64,000 nucleotides of DNA. It comes from Psychromarinibacter halotolerans. GTDB lineage: Bacteria > Pseudomonadota > Alphaproteobacteria > Rhodobacterales > Rhodobacteraceae. This document shows positions 17,991 to 26,483 of the stretch, one piece after another (position 1 is the first letter of the stretch; every line of letters starts with the position of its first letter). The DNA is taken from positions 372,001-436,000 of the forward strand of contig NZ_JARGYD010000003.1 of assembly GCF_029168315.1 (NCBI RefSeq), read 5' to 3'. Position numbers and translations under genes: made by a program. Below the pieces are notes generated by a model. The model had not been told where the DNA came from. It ran no database searches and was given only the letters and a program-made list of their open reading frames with translations.

Positions 17991-18026
17991 GTAAAACGGC
18001 CCGCCGCGGGATGCGGTCGGGCCGTT
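17991..18026 (-). terminator. Rho-independent terminator downstream of the YeaQ/YmgE gene
   Basis: A perfect 9-bp inverted repeat (17995-18003 with 18018-18026, arms AACGGCCCG) is followed, reading on the minus strand, by TTTTAC. It lies about 37 bases after the stop of the small membrane protein gene. Confidence 0.7.
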
Positions 18027-18062
18027 CGAACTCGTTACGTAACTGGTGTCGATCTGCGGAGA

Positions 18063-18317
18063 TCAGGCCGTGCGACGGAACATCCGTGCGACCCAGATCA
18101 GCAGGCAGGCGCCGATGAAGCCCACGACCAGCTGGCCGATCCAGCCACCCAGCGTGCCGCCCATCACCGCCATCAGGATCGCGTTCAGCACGACGGCGCC
18201 GACGATCCCGAGGATGATGTTCATCAGGATGCCCATGTTGGATTTCATGAATTGTTCCGCGAGCCACCCCGCGATACCGCCGATGATGATGGCGGCAAGC
18301 CAGCCGATGCCGGTCAT
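18063..18317 (-). CDS. GlsB/YeaQ/YmgE family small stress-associated membrane protein
   Basis: The 84-residue protein has three hydrophobic segments rich in glycine (IIIGGIAGWLAEQFM, ILGIVGAVVLNAI, GGWIGQLVVGFIGACLLIW) and ends in RMFRRTA. This is the layout of the transglycosylase-associated (GlsB/YeaQ/YmgE) family of inner-membrane proteins, often induced by stress. Function is not established. AAGGGAG 6-7 bases upstream of the ATG is a strong ribosome-binding site. It is flanked by its own terminator and looks monocistronic. Confidence 0.9.
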   Translation of the reverse strand: MTGIGWLAAIIIGGIAGWLAEQFMKSNMGILMNIILGIVGAVVLNAILMAVMGGTLGGWIGQLVVGFIGACLLIWVARMFRRTA

Positions 18318-18376
18318 GGTCGTCTCCCTTGATTTGAAGGGCCCGCCGTTGCGGGCTGTTGCAGGGAGAACACCGC

Positions 18377-18400
18377 GGGGCCGGGAAAGTTCCCGGCCCC
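18377..18400. terminator. GC-rich hairpin between dapD and the small membrane protein gene
   Basis: A perfect 11-bp inverted repeat GGGGCCGGGAA/TTCCCGGCCCC with almost no loop lies 17 bases after the dapD stop. There is no clear T run on the dapD strand, so it may be a weak terminator or an mRNA 3' end stabiliser. Confidence 0.5.
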
Positions 18401-18416
18401 GTGAAAAACCTTCAGG

Positions 18417-19244
18417 TCAGTCGCGCAGCAGTTCGTTGATGCCGACCTTGGACCGGGTCTTTTCGTCCACGCGTTTCACGATGACCGCGCAGTACAGGTT
18501 CACGCCGTTCTTCGACGGCATCGAGCCCGACACGACGACGGAATACGGCGGCACCTCGCCGTACATTACTTCGCCGGTCTCGCGGTCGAGGATCTTGGTG
18601 GACTGGCCAAGGAACACGCCCATGCCCAGCACCGCGCCTTCACGGACGCGCACGCCTTCGACCACCTCGGACCGGGCGCCGATGAAGCAGTTGTCTTCGA
18701 TGATGACCGGATCGGCCTGCAGCGGTTCCAGCACGCCACCGATGCCGACGCCGCCGGACAGGTGCACGCCCTTGCCGATCTGGGCGCAGCTGCCGACGGT
18801 GGCCCAGGTGTCGACCATGGTGCCGCTGTCGACATAGGCGCCGAGGTTCACGAAGGACGGCATCAGCACCACGCCGGGCGCGATATAGGCGGACTTGCGG
18901 ACGACGCAGTTCGGCACGGCGCGGAACCCGGCGGCCTTCCACTGGTTGTCGCCCCAGCCCTTGAACTTGCTGTCGACCTTGTCCCACCAGCCGCCGGACT
19001 GCGGACCGCCGTCCTGCAGTTCCATGTCCTTGATGCGGAAGCCCAGCAGCACAGCCTTCTTGGCCCACTGGTTCACGACCCAATTGCCGCCTTCGGTCTT
19101 CTCGGCGACGCGCAGCGCACCGGAATCCAGCGCGTTCAGCGTATCTTCGATCGCTTCGCGGGTTTCGCCGGTGGTGGCGGGGGTGATCGTGTCGCGCGCC
19201 TCCCAGGCGGCTTCGATTGCGGTTTCAAGCTGGGCGTTGGACAT
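18417..19244 (-). CDS. dapD: 2,3,4,5-tetrahydropyridine-2,6-dicarboxylate N-succinyltransferase
   Basis: DapD succinylates tetrahydrodipicolinate using succinyl-CoA in the lysine and meso-diaminopimelate pathway. The 275-residue protein has a helical N-terminal domain and the left-handed beta-helix of hexapeptide acyltransferases: APGVVLMPSFVNLGAYV, GTMVDTWATVGSCAQIG, HLSGGVGIGGVLEP, FIGARSEVVEG. Length is as expected. GGAG precedes the ATG. Together with dapE at 12.7 kb it gives two steps of the succinylase branch. Confidence 0.97.
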   Translation of the reverse strand: MSNAQLETAIEAAWEARDTITPATTGETREAIEDTLNALDSGALRVAEKTEGGNWVVNQWAKKAVLLGFRIKDMELQDGGPQSGGWWDKVDSKFKGWGDNQWKAAGFRAVPNCVVRKSAYIAPGVVLMPSFVNLGAYVDSGTMVDTWATVGSCAQIGKGVHLSGGVGIGGVLEPLQADPVIIEDNCFIGARSEVVEGVRVREGAVLGMGVFLGQSTKILDRETGEVMYGEVPPYSVVVSGSMPSKNGVNLYCAVIVKRVDEKTRSKVGINELLRD

Positions 19245-19319
19245 CGGGCGCTCCGTTGCGGGGTCTCGTGTTTGGTCTAAGTCGCGAAATGGCTATAGAG
19301 CTAGGACCAACGCGGTGCA

Positions 19320-20159
19320 ATGACACGAGGAGAGATGGCCGAGATGCTCGACCACAAGAAACGCAAGTTCCCCGACGCGCACGAGGACATCGTCCGCTCT
19401 CGCAACACGCCCGACACGCCGCAGACGCGGTCGCCGGCCTATCGGCTGGCCTTCACCGACGACGATTTCATGTGCCGCGACGAACTGCGCCCGGTGCGGC
19501 TTCAACTGGAACTGCTGAAGCCCGAGCTGATGCTGACCGAATACGGGGTGGAATCCACCATCGTCCTGTTCGGCGGCGCGCGGGTGCCCGAACCGTCGCA
19601 GAAGGACACGGCCCGGACAGAAACGCTGGCCGGTCTGTCGAAATACTACGAAGAGGCGCGCCGGTTCGCGCATATCGTCACCGAGCGGGGACAGCGCGAC
19701 GGCAACCACCTGCAGAACGTCATCGTCACCGGCGGCGGTCCGGGCGTGATGGAGGCGGGCAGCCGAGGCGCGGCCGATGCCGGCGGGGTGTCGATCGGGC
19801 TGAACATCGTGCTCCCGCACGAGCAGGCGCCGAACGAGTACGTCACGCCCGAGCTGTGCTTCAACTTCCACTACTTCGCGATCCGCAAGATGCACTTCCT
19901 GCTGCGCGCCCGCGCCGTCTGCATCTTCCCCGGCGGCTTCGGCACGCTGGACGAACTGTTCGAGACGCTGTGCCTGATCCAGACCCAGCGGATGGATCCG
20001 ATCCCGATCCTGCTGTTCGGGCAGGACTTCTGGGAGCGGATCGTCAACTGGGAGGCGCTGGCGGATGCCGGGACGATCTCGCCCGAGGATCTGGACCTGT
20101 TCCGCTTCGTCGAGACCGCCGAAGACGCCATCGCGGCGATGGACGACTGGGCCGCCTAA
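19320..20159 (+). CDS. LOG-family protein (TIGR00730-like Rossmann fold)
   Basis: The 279-residue protein carries IVLFGGARVP, VTGGGPGVMEAGSRGA and the signature PGGFGTLDELFE of the LOG family, whose characterised members release cytokinin-type bases from nucleoside 5'-monophosphates or hydrolyse AMP-like nucleotides. An N-terminal extension of about 75 residues precedes the fold. Start choice is uncertain: ATGs at 19320, 19335 and 19344 are in frame and GAGGAG at 19327-19332 best suits 19344, giving 271 aa. It is divergent from dapD with about 75 bases between them. Confidence 0.85.
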   Translation: MTRGEMAEMLDHKKRKFPDAHEDIVRSRNTPDTPQTRSPAYRLAFTDDDFMCRDELRPVRLQLELLKPELMLTEYGVESTIVLFGGARVPEPSQKDTARTETLAGLSKYYEEARRFAHIVTERGQRDGNHLQNVIVTGGGPGVMEAGSRGAADAGGVSIGLNIVLPHEQAPNEYVTPELCFNFHYFAIRKMHFLLRARAVCIFPGGFGTLDELFETLCLIQTQRMDPIPILLFGQDFWERIVNWEALADAGTISPEDLDLFRFVETAEDAIAAMDDWAA

Positions 20160-20632
20160 AGCGGCGCGCCCAGCACCATTGCCCAGTACAGCCGGCCGCC
20201 GCCGGCTGCCACGCCAAGGCCGATATCGACCGCCTGCCGCGACAGCATGTTGTCGCGGTGGCCGGGCGACGCCTGCCAGCCGGCGACCACGGCCTGTGCA
20301 TCCGGGTGCCCGGCGGCGACGTTTTCGGCGACGAAGCGCCAGCGATAGCCCGCCGCACGGGCCCGGTCTCCGACACCGGATCCTCCGGCGCCGCTGTGCG
20401 ACATGCGCCCCGTCGCGGCCATATGGCAGGCCTGGTCCTGTGCCGCCGCAAACAGCGCGGGCGACAGGTCCAGCGGCGACAGGCCGCTGCGGCGGCGAAG
20501 AGCGTTGGTCAGGTTGGTAACGTCGGCAAGCGCCGCCTCGGCCCCGGACGGCAGGCCGCAGCCTTGTGCAAGTACTGCGCCGGGGAACAGGATCGCGCCG
20601 CCGACCAGCGACAGGACATGGCGCCGGCGCAT
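20156..20632 (-). CDS. Secreted CAP-domain (SCP-like) protein
   Basis: The start at 20632 gives MRRRHVLSLVGGAILFPGAV, a twin-arginine-like or Sec signal peptide ending near LAQGCG. The mature part has CAP-family features: NALRRRSGLSPL, AAQDQACHMAATGRMSH, VAENVAAGH and SPGHRDNMLSRQAVDIGLG. Bacterial CAP proteins are extracytoplasmic with mostly unknown function. The gene starts 4 bases after the rlmN stop, so it is likely co-transcribed with it, and its 3' end overlaps the LOG gene by a few bases. Confidence 0.85.
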   Translation of the reverse strand: MRRRHVLSLVGGAILFPGAVLAQGCGLPSGAEAALADVTNLTNALRRRSGLSPLDLSPALFAAAQDQACHMAATGRMSHSGAGGSGVGDRARAAGYRWRFVAENVAAGHPDAQAVVAGWQASPGHRDNMLSRQAVDIGLGVAAGGGRLYWAMVLGAPL

Positions 20633-20636
20633 CGGG

Positions 20637-21827
20637 TCAGCCCGCGCGGGTCTCGGCCTCGATCTGCGCGCGGCTTTTGCGGGCACGCTCGGTCGCGGAC
20701 TTCAGCTGGCCGCAGGCGGCCATGATGTCCTCGCCGCGCGGGGTGCGGATCGGGCTGGCGTAACCGGCCTTGTAGATGATGTCGGCAAAGCTTTTGATCC
20801 GCTTCCAGTCCGACCGCTCATAGGGCGAACCGGGCCATTCGTTGAACGGGATCAGGTTGATCTTGGCGGGGATGCCACGGATCAGCTTGACCAGACGGCG
20901 CGCGTCGGCGTCGCTGTCGTTCACATCCTTCAGCATCACGTATTCGAAGGTGATCCGTTCCGAGTTCGACAGCTTGGGATAGGCCTTCAGCGCCTCGAGC
21001 AGTTCGGCAATGTTCCAGCGCTTGTTGATCGGCACAAGGCGGTCGCGGACCTCGTCGGTGGTGGCGTGGAAGCTGACCGCCAGAAGACAGCCGATCTCTT
21101 CGGCGGTGCGCGCGATCTCGGGGACGACGCCGCTGGTCGACAGCGTGATGCGGCGGCGCGACAGCGAGATGCCTTCGGGATCCATCGCGATCTTCATCGC
21201 GTCGCGGACGGACTCGAAGTTGTACAACGGCTCGCCCATGCCCATCAGCACGATGTTCGACAGCAGCCGCGTCTCGTCCTTCGGGGCGCGTCCGGGCTCG
21301 GGCCATTCGCCAAGATCGTCGCGGGCCAGCATGATCTGGCCGACGATCTCGGCCGGGGTCAGGTTGCGCACCAGACGCTGCGTGCCGGTGTGGCAGAACG
21401 AGCAGGTCAGCGTGCATCCCACTTGGCTGGAAATGCACAGCGTGCCGCGGCCTTCTTCGGGGATGTACACCGTCTCGACCTCGTGGCCGCCAGCGATGCG
21501 GACAAGGTACTTGCGGGTGCCGTCCTCGGAAACGTGGCGCTGCACCACTTCGGGGATGGCGATCACGAAATTCTCGTCCAACTGGGCGCGGTACGCCTTG
21601 GCAAGGTTGGTCATCGAGTCGAAATCGCGGACGCCCTTCTGGTAGATCCACTGCCAGACCTGGCCGACGCGCATCTTCGCCTGCTTCTCGGGCGTGCCCG
21701 TTTCGATCAGGGCGTCGCGCAGCTGGTCGCGCGTCAGGCCGACAAGGTTCCGTTTGCCGTCACCCTCGGGGGTGCGGCGCGGAATCGTCAGGACATCCTG
21801 CGTGATCGGGGCAGAAGGCGCGGTCAT
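20637..21827 (-). CDS. rlmN: 23S rRNA (adenine-2503-C2) / tRNA methyltransferase RlmN
   Basis: This radical-SAM enzyme methylates C2 of A2503 in 23S rRNA and A37 of some tRNAs. The 396-residue protein has the cluster motif GCTLTCSFCHTGTQ (Cys138, Cys142, Cys145), GMGEPLYNF, LSTSGVVP and the NLIPFNEWPGSPY segment, and a C-terminal Cys in DIMAACGQL that carries the methyl intermediate. GGAG 7 bases before the ATG at 21827 supports this start over in-frame codons further upstream. Confidence 0.96.
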   Translation of the reverse strand: MTAPSAPITQDVLTIPRRTPEGDGKRNLVGLTRDQLRDALIETGTPEKQAKMRVGQVWQWIYQKGVRDFDSMTNLAKAYRAQLDENFVIAIPEVVQRHVSEDGTRKYLVRIAGGHEVETVYIPEEGRGTLCISSQVGCTLTCSFCHTGTQRLVRNLTPAEIVGQIMLARDDLGEWPEPGRAPKDETRLLSNIVLMGMGEPLYNFESVRDAMKIAMDPEGISLSRRRITLSTSGVVPEIARTAEEIGCLLAVSFHATTDEVRDRLVPINKRWNIAELLEALKAYPKLSNSERITFEYVMLKDVNDSDADARRLVKLIRGIPAKINLIPFNEWPGSPYERSDWKRIKSFADIIYKAGYASPIRTPRGEDIMAACGQLKSATERARKSRAQIEAETRAG

Positions 21828-21922
21828 GGATCGTCTCCGGAAAAGGTTCCGGTCTGATATAGGATATGCGCCGTAAAATAAAGGATCACCACGCGCAGAA
21901 ACCGGGTGCAGACCGGGTATGA

Positions 21923-21949
21923 CCCGCCGTTCTGCGTCAAAACGGCGGG
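21923..21949 (-). terminator. Possible hairpin terminator for the PAS-domain gene
   Basis: A perfect 9-bp inverted repeat CCCGCCGTT/AACGGCGGG with a 9-base loop lies in the 257-base gap between the PAS gene and rlmN. There is no T run, so termination is only a guess. Confidence 0.35.
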
Positions 21950-22084
21950 AGCGGCCCGCCTGACGACGCCGCTCGCCCTGTCGGCCAAGCGAGCGATTCG
22001 CGCTTACGGGAACATGGGCGGACCAGCCGTTGACCGATGCCGGTAAGCACCCGGCGGCGCGCGACGCAGCCCCGATCCCGGTGG

Positions 22085-23662
22085 TCACGCCCCGGCGGCG
22101 GTGCGCTTGACCGGGCCGGTGTCGGCGACCGAGCGCGGTTGCAGGGCTCCGCCGGTCGGTTCGCTGAAGCCGGCCATCGTGCCGCCGCCCGGAAGCGGTT
22201 CGAACCGGCAGACCAGCGGGCGTCCATCGGTCAGCCGCACCTCGGCGTGCCAAGTCGAACGGCCCGACATTTCAGCGGCGAAGTCGCGTGCATCACCCCA
22301 GACCGGGCTGGGTGCGCATTGCTGCTGCCATTGCCGCGACGCTTCAAGGAATGGAACGCCCTGCCGCGAGGCGGTTTCCCCGGCCCACAGGCGGCCATAG
22401 GCCCGGTTGGCGAAGTTCAGGCGACCATCGGCAGAGAACACCGCGATCGCCTCGTCCAGCGTGTCGATCACGGCATGGCCGGTTTCAAGCTCGCTCCGGT
22501 ATTCGCGGCTTAGCCGGATCTCGGAACTGATATCCTCGAACAGAAAGGCCACGGCGCCGTCCGGATGCGGCCGCCCCGTGATCCGCAACGTGCGTCCGTC
22601 GGGCAGCGCCCATGTTTCGGACTTGCCGCTTTCCGTGGCCGCCGTTTCCAGATCGGTCATCCGCTGCCGCCACGATTTGTAGTCTTTCGGTTCGGGCATC
22701 ATGTTGCGTTCCCGCAGGTGGTCGAGGAACCGCATCAGCGGTGGCCGGGCCACCAGAAACTCGACCTCCAGCCCCAACAGGTCGCCCAGCGCCGGGTTGA
22801 ACAGGGTCAGTTCCCGCCGCCGGTCGAAGATGGCAAGCCCCACGCTGAGATGCGCGAAGGTCTGGGTCAGCGTCTGGATGAATTCCCGCAGGTTGCGTTC
22901 CGCACCCACCACGGCATCGGCGGGCACCGCTGTCAGCAGCCGGTCGCGCCCGACAAGCGCGACCGAGGCGTCGAAGTACAGCGGATCTTCGACATCCGGC
23001 ACGATCAGCTGAAGCCGGTGGGTGGCCCCGGCCGGAAGCGTCACCTCGGACACACCGGGAAACAGCAAGGGAAAGGCGCCGGGCGCCACGCCTTCCGACA
23101 GACCGGCGCGTTCCGCAAGGGCCCAGTAGGCGCCATTCGCCCAAGTCACATGACCCTTGGCATCAAGACGCCAGATCGGGATCGGCATATGCTCGGACAC
23201 GTCGCGGTGCGCGTCGAGTTCGGCGGACAGCACGGCCTGACTATGCCGGTCCATCGTTTCGGACTGTTCGTCCTGCACGTCTTCAAGCGAGATCCGCAGC
23301 CGGCCCGACCGGGATTCGATCCGCAGCCGCGCGCGGTTGTCCGACGACAGCAGCAGCATCCTGTCGTTTTCGCCGCAGGTCTGCACGCGGGCATGAAGGT
23401 CCGGGAAGCGGGGCGCAAGGAAGGCGACAAGCCGCGCCATGTCCGAGCCCCGCGAGGTCGCGTATTGCAGCAACCGGCGGCCGGCAGCCGTGGCGTCGAC
23501 CAGCGTCCCGCCGTCGAACAGGAACGCGACCTCTGCCACGGCGCGCCGGTCGCGACCGGACTTGCGGGAAAATAAGCTTCCTGATGCAAGCAACGCAGCC
23601 AAGGCCGTCACGAACGCTATGAATACCAGTACACCAGCCTGAGCAAGACTCGCCATTTCCAT
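22085..23662 (-). CDS. Membrane-anchored PAS-domain protein without an output domain
   Basis: The protein (525 aa from 23662; 536 from 23695) starts with one transmembrane helix (LAQAGVLVFIAFVTALAALLA), then a poorly conserved region and at least three PAS-like segments: PIPIWRLDAKGHVTWANGAY (about 155-175), LSVGLAIFDRRRELTLFNPAL (about 275-300) and LDEAIAVFSADGRLNFANRAY (about 420-440). It ends without a kinase, cyclase or DNA-binding domain. The sequence reminds me of the sensory half of DivL-like kinases. The start at 23662 has GGAA in front; a CtrA-type site lies 53 bases upstream. It follows regB on the same strand. Confidence 0.8.
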   Translation of the reverse strand: MEMASLAQAGVLVFIAFVTALAALLASGSLFSRKSGRDRRAVAEVAFLFDGGTLVDATAAGRRLLQYATSRGSDMARLVAFLAPRFPDLHARVQTCGENDRMLLLSSDNRARLRIESRSGRLRISLEDVQDEQSETMDRHSQAVLSAELDAHRDVSEHMPIPIWRLDAKGHVTWANGAYWALAERAGLSEGVAPGAFPLLFPGVSEVTLPAGATHRLQLIVPDVEDPLYFDASVALVGRDRLLTAVPADAVVGAERNLREFIQTLTQTFAHLSVGLAIFDRRRELTLFNPALGDLLGLEVEFLVARPPLMRFLDHLRERNMMPEPKDYKSWRQRMTDLETAATESGKSETWALPDGRTLRITGRPHPDGAVAFLFEDISSEIRLSREYRSELETGHAVIDTLDEAIAVFSADGRLNFANRAYGRLWAGETASRQGVPFLEASRQWQQQCAPSPVWGDARDFAAEMSGRSTWHAEVRLTDGRPLVCRFEPLPGGGTMAGFSEPTGGALQPRSVADTGPVKRTAAGA

Positions 23663-23714
23663 TGGCGCATTCCAGAAGTTACCCGTCCCATCCACAGGCT
23701 TACCGGTGCAGTGG

Positions 23715-23729
23715 TTAATATGCCGTTAA
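23715..23729. promoter_or_regulatory. CtrA-type binding site upstream of the PAS gene
   Basis: The sequence is TTAA, TATGCCG, TTAA: a perfect TTAA-N7-TTAA. It lies between the regB stop and the PAS gene start, in a good place to control the PAS gene. Confidence 0.6.
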
Positions 23730-23768
23730 GCTCGTTTCGTGGTTCTCGATCCCGTCCCGAAAAAAGGA

Positions 23769-25160
23769 TCAGGGCAGGAACGGCTGGTTCTCTCCCAGCC
23801 CGCGATCCTCGCGCTGCGGCACGATGCGGGACCTTGGCCAGATGACCTCGACGATGGCGCCCGACCGCGTGCCGGCCTCGCCCGGCGGCGTCAGGGGATC
23901 GCGACCGTTCGAAAAACTCAGTTCGGCGCCCGAGCGCTCCAACAGGGTCTTGGCGATGAACAGCCCAAGCCCCATGCCTTCGTATTCCGGTCGCGCGTCG
24001 CTGTCCTCGACGGTCTTGCGGCGCCGCACGAAGGGGTCGCCGATCCGTCCCAAAAGGTGCGGCGGAAAGCCTCTGCCGTCGTCGATGATACGCAGCTCGA
24101 TCACCCGGTCGGTCCAGACCACGTCAATCCAGACCGTCGAGGCCGCGAAATCCACCGCGTTCTGGATCAGGTTCCGCAGCCCGTGGATCACCTCGGGCCG
24201 GCGCGCGATCTGCGGTTGGGTCAGCGCCCCGCCTTCGCCGGGTGCCATGTCGATCACCAGCGTCTTGCCACGGTCGCTGTGCGGCTCCGCCGCCTCGCGG
24301 ATGACCTCTTCCAGCGGCGCTTGGCGCATGTGCAGGTCGTCCTTCCCGGCCCGCCCCATCGACCGCAGGATGTCGCGGCATCGGTCCGCCTGACTGCCGA
24401 TCAACTCGGCGTCCTCGCGCAGTTCCGGATTGTCTTCCAGCTCTTCCATCAGCTCACGGCTGACCAGCTTGATGGTCGCCAGAGGTGTCCCAAGTTCATG
24501 CGCGGCGGCGGCGACCACGCCGCCAAGGTCGGTCAGCTTCTGCTCGCGCGCCAGTGCCATCTGCATGGCCAGCAGCGCCTCGGACATCGAATGGATCTCG
24601 CTGGTGACCCGACGGGCATAAACGGCCATGAACACGATCCCGATCGTCGTGGCGATCCAGGTGCCGAACTGCAGCGTTTGCGGCATCTCGATCACGTCCC
24701 CGGCGGCGGTGCGCAGCGGGATGTGGACCAGCCCCACCAGCGACACCACCGTGATCGCCACGGCGCCCATCGTCGTCGTTGCGCCCAGCGACAGCGCCGT
24801 CGCCGAGATCGTCACCGGCGCCAGCACCAGCAGCGAAAACGGGTTGTTCAGCCCGCCCGTCAGGAACAGCAGGAACCCCAGCTGCCCAAGGTCGAACAGC
24901 AGCATCGCCAGAACTTCGCGTTCGGTCAGGCGCTTGCTTTCGGGATAGACGAAATTCATCACCAGGTTGGCGATCACCGACGCGCCGATGGCGACGAAGC
25001 ACCAGCCCAGTTCCAGCCGCAGGTCGAAGAAGGTCAGACCGACGGCCAGCGCAGCGAACTGGCCGCCGATGGCGAACCAGCGCAGCATCACCAGCGTCCG
25101 CAGACGGACCCAACGGTTGCGGATTTCGTTCGCCAACAGGCCGCGGTGTGTATCGGGCAT
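23769..25160 (-). CDS. regB: Redox-sensing histidine kinase RegB/PrrB
   Basis: RegB phosphorylates RegA when the respiratory chain and quinone pool are reduced, controlling respiration, photosynthesis and carbon and nitrogen fixation in Rhodobacteraceae. The 463-residue protein has six N-terminal membrane segments, the quinone-binding motif GGLNNPF (102-108), the H box AAAAHELGTPLATIKL with His221, the redox-active Cys261 in QADRCRDIL, and N/G boxes LRNLIQNAVDFA and DDGRGFPP. The start at 25160 gives the normal length. It is divergent from senC and regA, the classical regB-senC-regA layout. Confidence 0.95.
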   Translation of the reverse strand: MPDTHRGLLANEIRNRWVRLRTLVMLRWFAIGGQFAALAVGLTFFDLRLELGWCFVAIGASVIANLVMNFVYPESKRLTEREVLAMLLFDLGQLGFLLFLTGGLNNPFSLLVLAPVTISATALSLGATTTMGAVAITVVSLVGLVHIPLRTAAGDVIEMPQTLQFGTWIATTIGIVFMAVYARRVTSEIHSMSEALLAMQMALAREQKLTDLGGVVAAAAHELGTPLATIKLVSRELMEELEDNPELREDAELIGSQADRCRDILRSMGRAGKDDLHMRQAPLEEVIREAAEPHSDRGKTLVIDMAPGEGGALTQPQIARRPEVIHGLRNLIQNAVDFAASTVWIDVVWTDRVIELRIIDDGRGFPPHLLGRIGDPFVRRRKTVEDSDARPEYEGMGLGLFIAKTLLERSGAELSFSNGRDPLTPPGEAGTRSGAIVEVIWPRSRIVPQREDRGLGENQPFLP

Positions 25161-25238
25161 GGACTGCCTCTGGATGACGGTTGCGAACCTTGTTAAGCCC
25201 GCCCCGACCACAGATCAACGCAGGCGGGCCCGCGACCT

Positions 25239-25871
25239 ATGGCATCGACCCGGACATATGCGCTTGTCGCCGCCACGGCCGCCGTCGCGCTGATCGGCGG
25301 GACGTTCTATGCGACGTGGGGCGGCGCCAGCGACCTTTTCGCCGATTGCCGGGCCGGAACCGGGCCGGGTCTGGCGGACGCTCTGGGCGGGCCGTTCACG
25401 CTGGTCGACGGGTCCGAAACGGCGGTTACTGACGCAGATGTGATCACGCGGCCCAGCCTGCTGTACTTCGGCTATACCAATTGCCCCGATGTCTGCCCCA
25501 CCGACACCGCCCGCAATGCCGAGGCGACCGACCTCGTGCAGGCCGAGGGGCTGGAATTTCAGCCGGTGTTCATCACCGTCGATCCGGCCCGCGACACCCC
25601 CGAGGTCGTCGACCAGTATGCCAGCTGGATGCACCCGGACATGGTGGGGCTGACCGGTTCGCCCGAGCAAGTGAAGGCCGCCGCCGATGCCTTCAAGGTG
25701 TACTTCCGTCCGCACGAGGCGGACGACGCGTTCTATCTCGTCGACCACACGGCCTACAGCTATCTGGTCCTGCCCGGTCACGGGACAGTGGACTATTTCA
25801 GCCGCGACACGACGCCGGAAGAGATCGCCTCGCGCTCTGCCTGCTTCATTCGGACGGCGGCTGCAAATTGA
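25239..25871 (+). CDS. senC: SCO1/SenC/PrrC family copper chaperone
   Basis: The 210-residue protein has an N-terminal signal anchor (about residues 6-26) and a thioredoxin-like periplasmic domain with the copper-binding TNCPDVCP motif (Cys82 and Cys86) and the distant His170 in LVDHTAYSYL. Family members deliver copper to the CuA centre of cytochrome oxidase and influence RegB/PrrB signalling. It is divergent from regB by about 78 bases and followed by regA. Confidence 0.94.
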   Translation: MASTRTYALVAATAAVALIGGTFYATWGGASDLFADCRAGTGPGLADALGGPFTLVDGSETAVTDADVITRPSLLYFGYTNCPDVCPTDTARNAEATDLVQAEGLEFQPVFITVDPARDTPEVVDQYASWMHPDMVGLTGSPEQVKAAADAFKVYFRPHEADDAFYLVDHTAYSYLVLPGHGTVDYFSRDTTPEEIASRSACFIRTAAAN

Positions 25872-25918
25872 CCATCTTCGAAGAGTTAACTAAATTCGCC
25901 TGACTGAATGCGAGGGAT

Positions 25919-25923
25919 GGAGG
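25919..25923 (+). promoter_or_regulatory. Ribosome-binding site that fixes the regA start at a GTG
   Basis: GGAGG ends 5 bases before GTG at 25929. The ATGs at 25908 and 25917 lack a usable site; the second overlaps this GGAGG. Confidence 0.7.
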
Positions 25924-25928
25924 CCGAC

Positions 25929-26483
25929 GTGCAGGATCGGGATGCGACTGAACTTGGGGACGACCGCTCGCTTCTTCTGGTTGACGATGACGAACCCTTC
26001 CTGCGCCGCCTTGCGCGCGCGATGGAGAAGCGCGGCTTCGAGGTCGAGATGGCCGAGTCCGTCGCCGCCGGTCGCGCCATCGCCACCGCCCGTCCGCCAG
26101 CCTATGCCGTGGTCGACCTGCGGCTGGAAGACGGCAACGGGCTGGACGTGGTCGAGGTGCTGCGCGAACGCCGCCCCGACAGCCGTATCGTGGTGCTGAC
26201 GGGCTATGGCGCCATCGCCACCGCCGTGGCCGCGGTGAAGATCGGCGCGACCGACTATCTGTCCAAGCCCGCCGACGCCAACGACATCACCAACGCGCTT
26301 CTGGCCCGCGGCGACGAACTGCCGCCGCCGCCCGAGAACCCGATGAGCGCCGACCGTGTCCGGTGGGAGCATATCCAGCGGGTCTATGAACTGTGCGACC
26401 GCAACGTCTCGGAAACCGCGCGGCGGCTGAACATGCACCGCCGGACGCTACAGCGTATCCTCGCGAAGCGGAGCCCGAAGTAG
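25929..26483 (+). CDS. regA: Response regulator RegA/PrrA
   Basis: RegA is the DNA-binding partner of RegB. The GTG start gives 184 aa, the known RegA length, and puts the phosphoacceptor exactly at Asp63 (AVVDLRLEDG). Other receiver residues are the acidic cluster DDDE (19-22), Thr in VLTGYGA and Lys in DYLSKPAD. A Pro-rich linker (LPPPPENP) leads to a Fis-type helix-turn-helix ending NMHRRTLQRILAKRSPK, the highly conserved RegA end. The stop codon directly abuts the ATG of a lipoprotein gene. Confidence 0.95.
   Translation: MQDRDATELGDDRSLLLVDDDEPFLRRLARAMEKRGFEVEMAESVAAGRAIATARPPAYAVVDLRLEDGNGLDVVEVLRERRPDSRIVVLTGYGAIATAVAAVKIGATDYLSKPADANDITNALLARGDELPPPPENPMSADRVRWEHIQRVYELCDRNVSETARRLNMHRRTLQRILAKRSPK

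Noticed and set aside
18034..18043. Palindrome GTTACGTAAC as an operator
   Set aside because: It lies just downstream of a gene end and next to its terminator, not in a promoter position; a 10-base palindrome can occur by chance.
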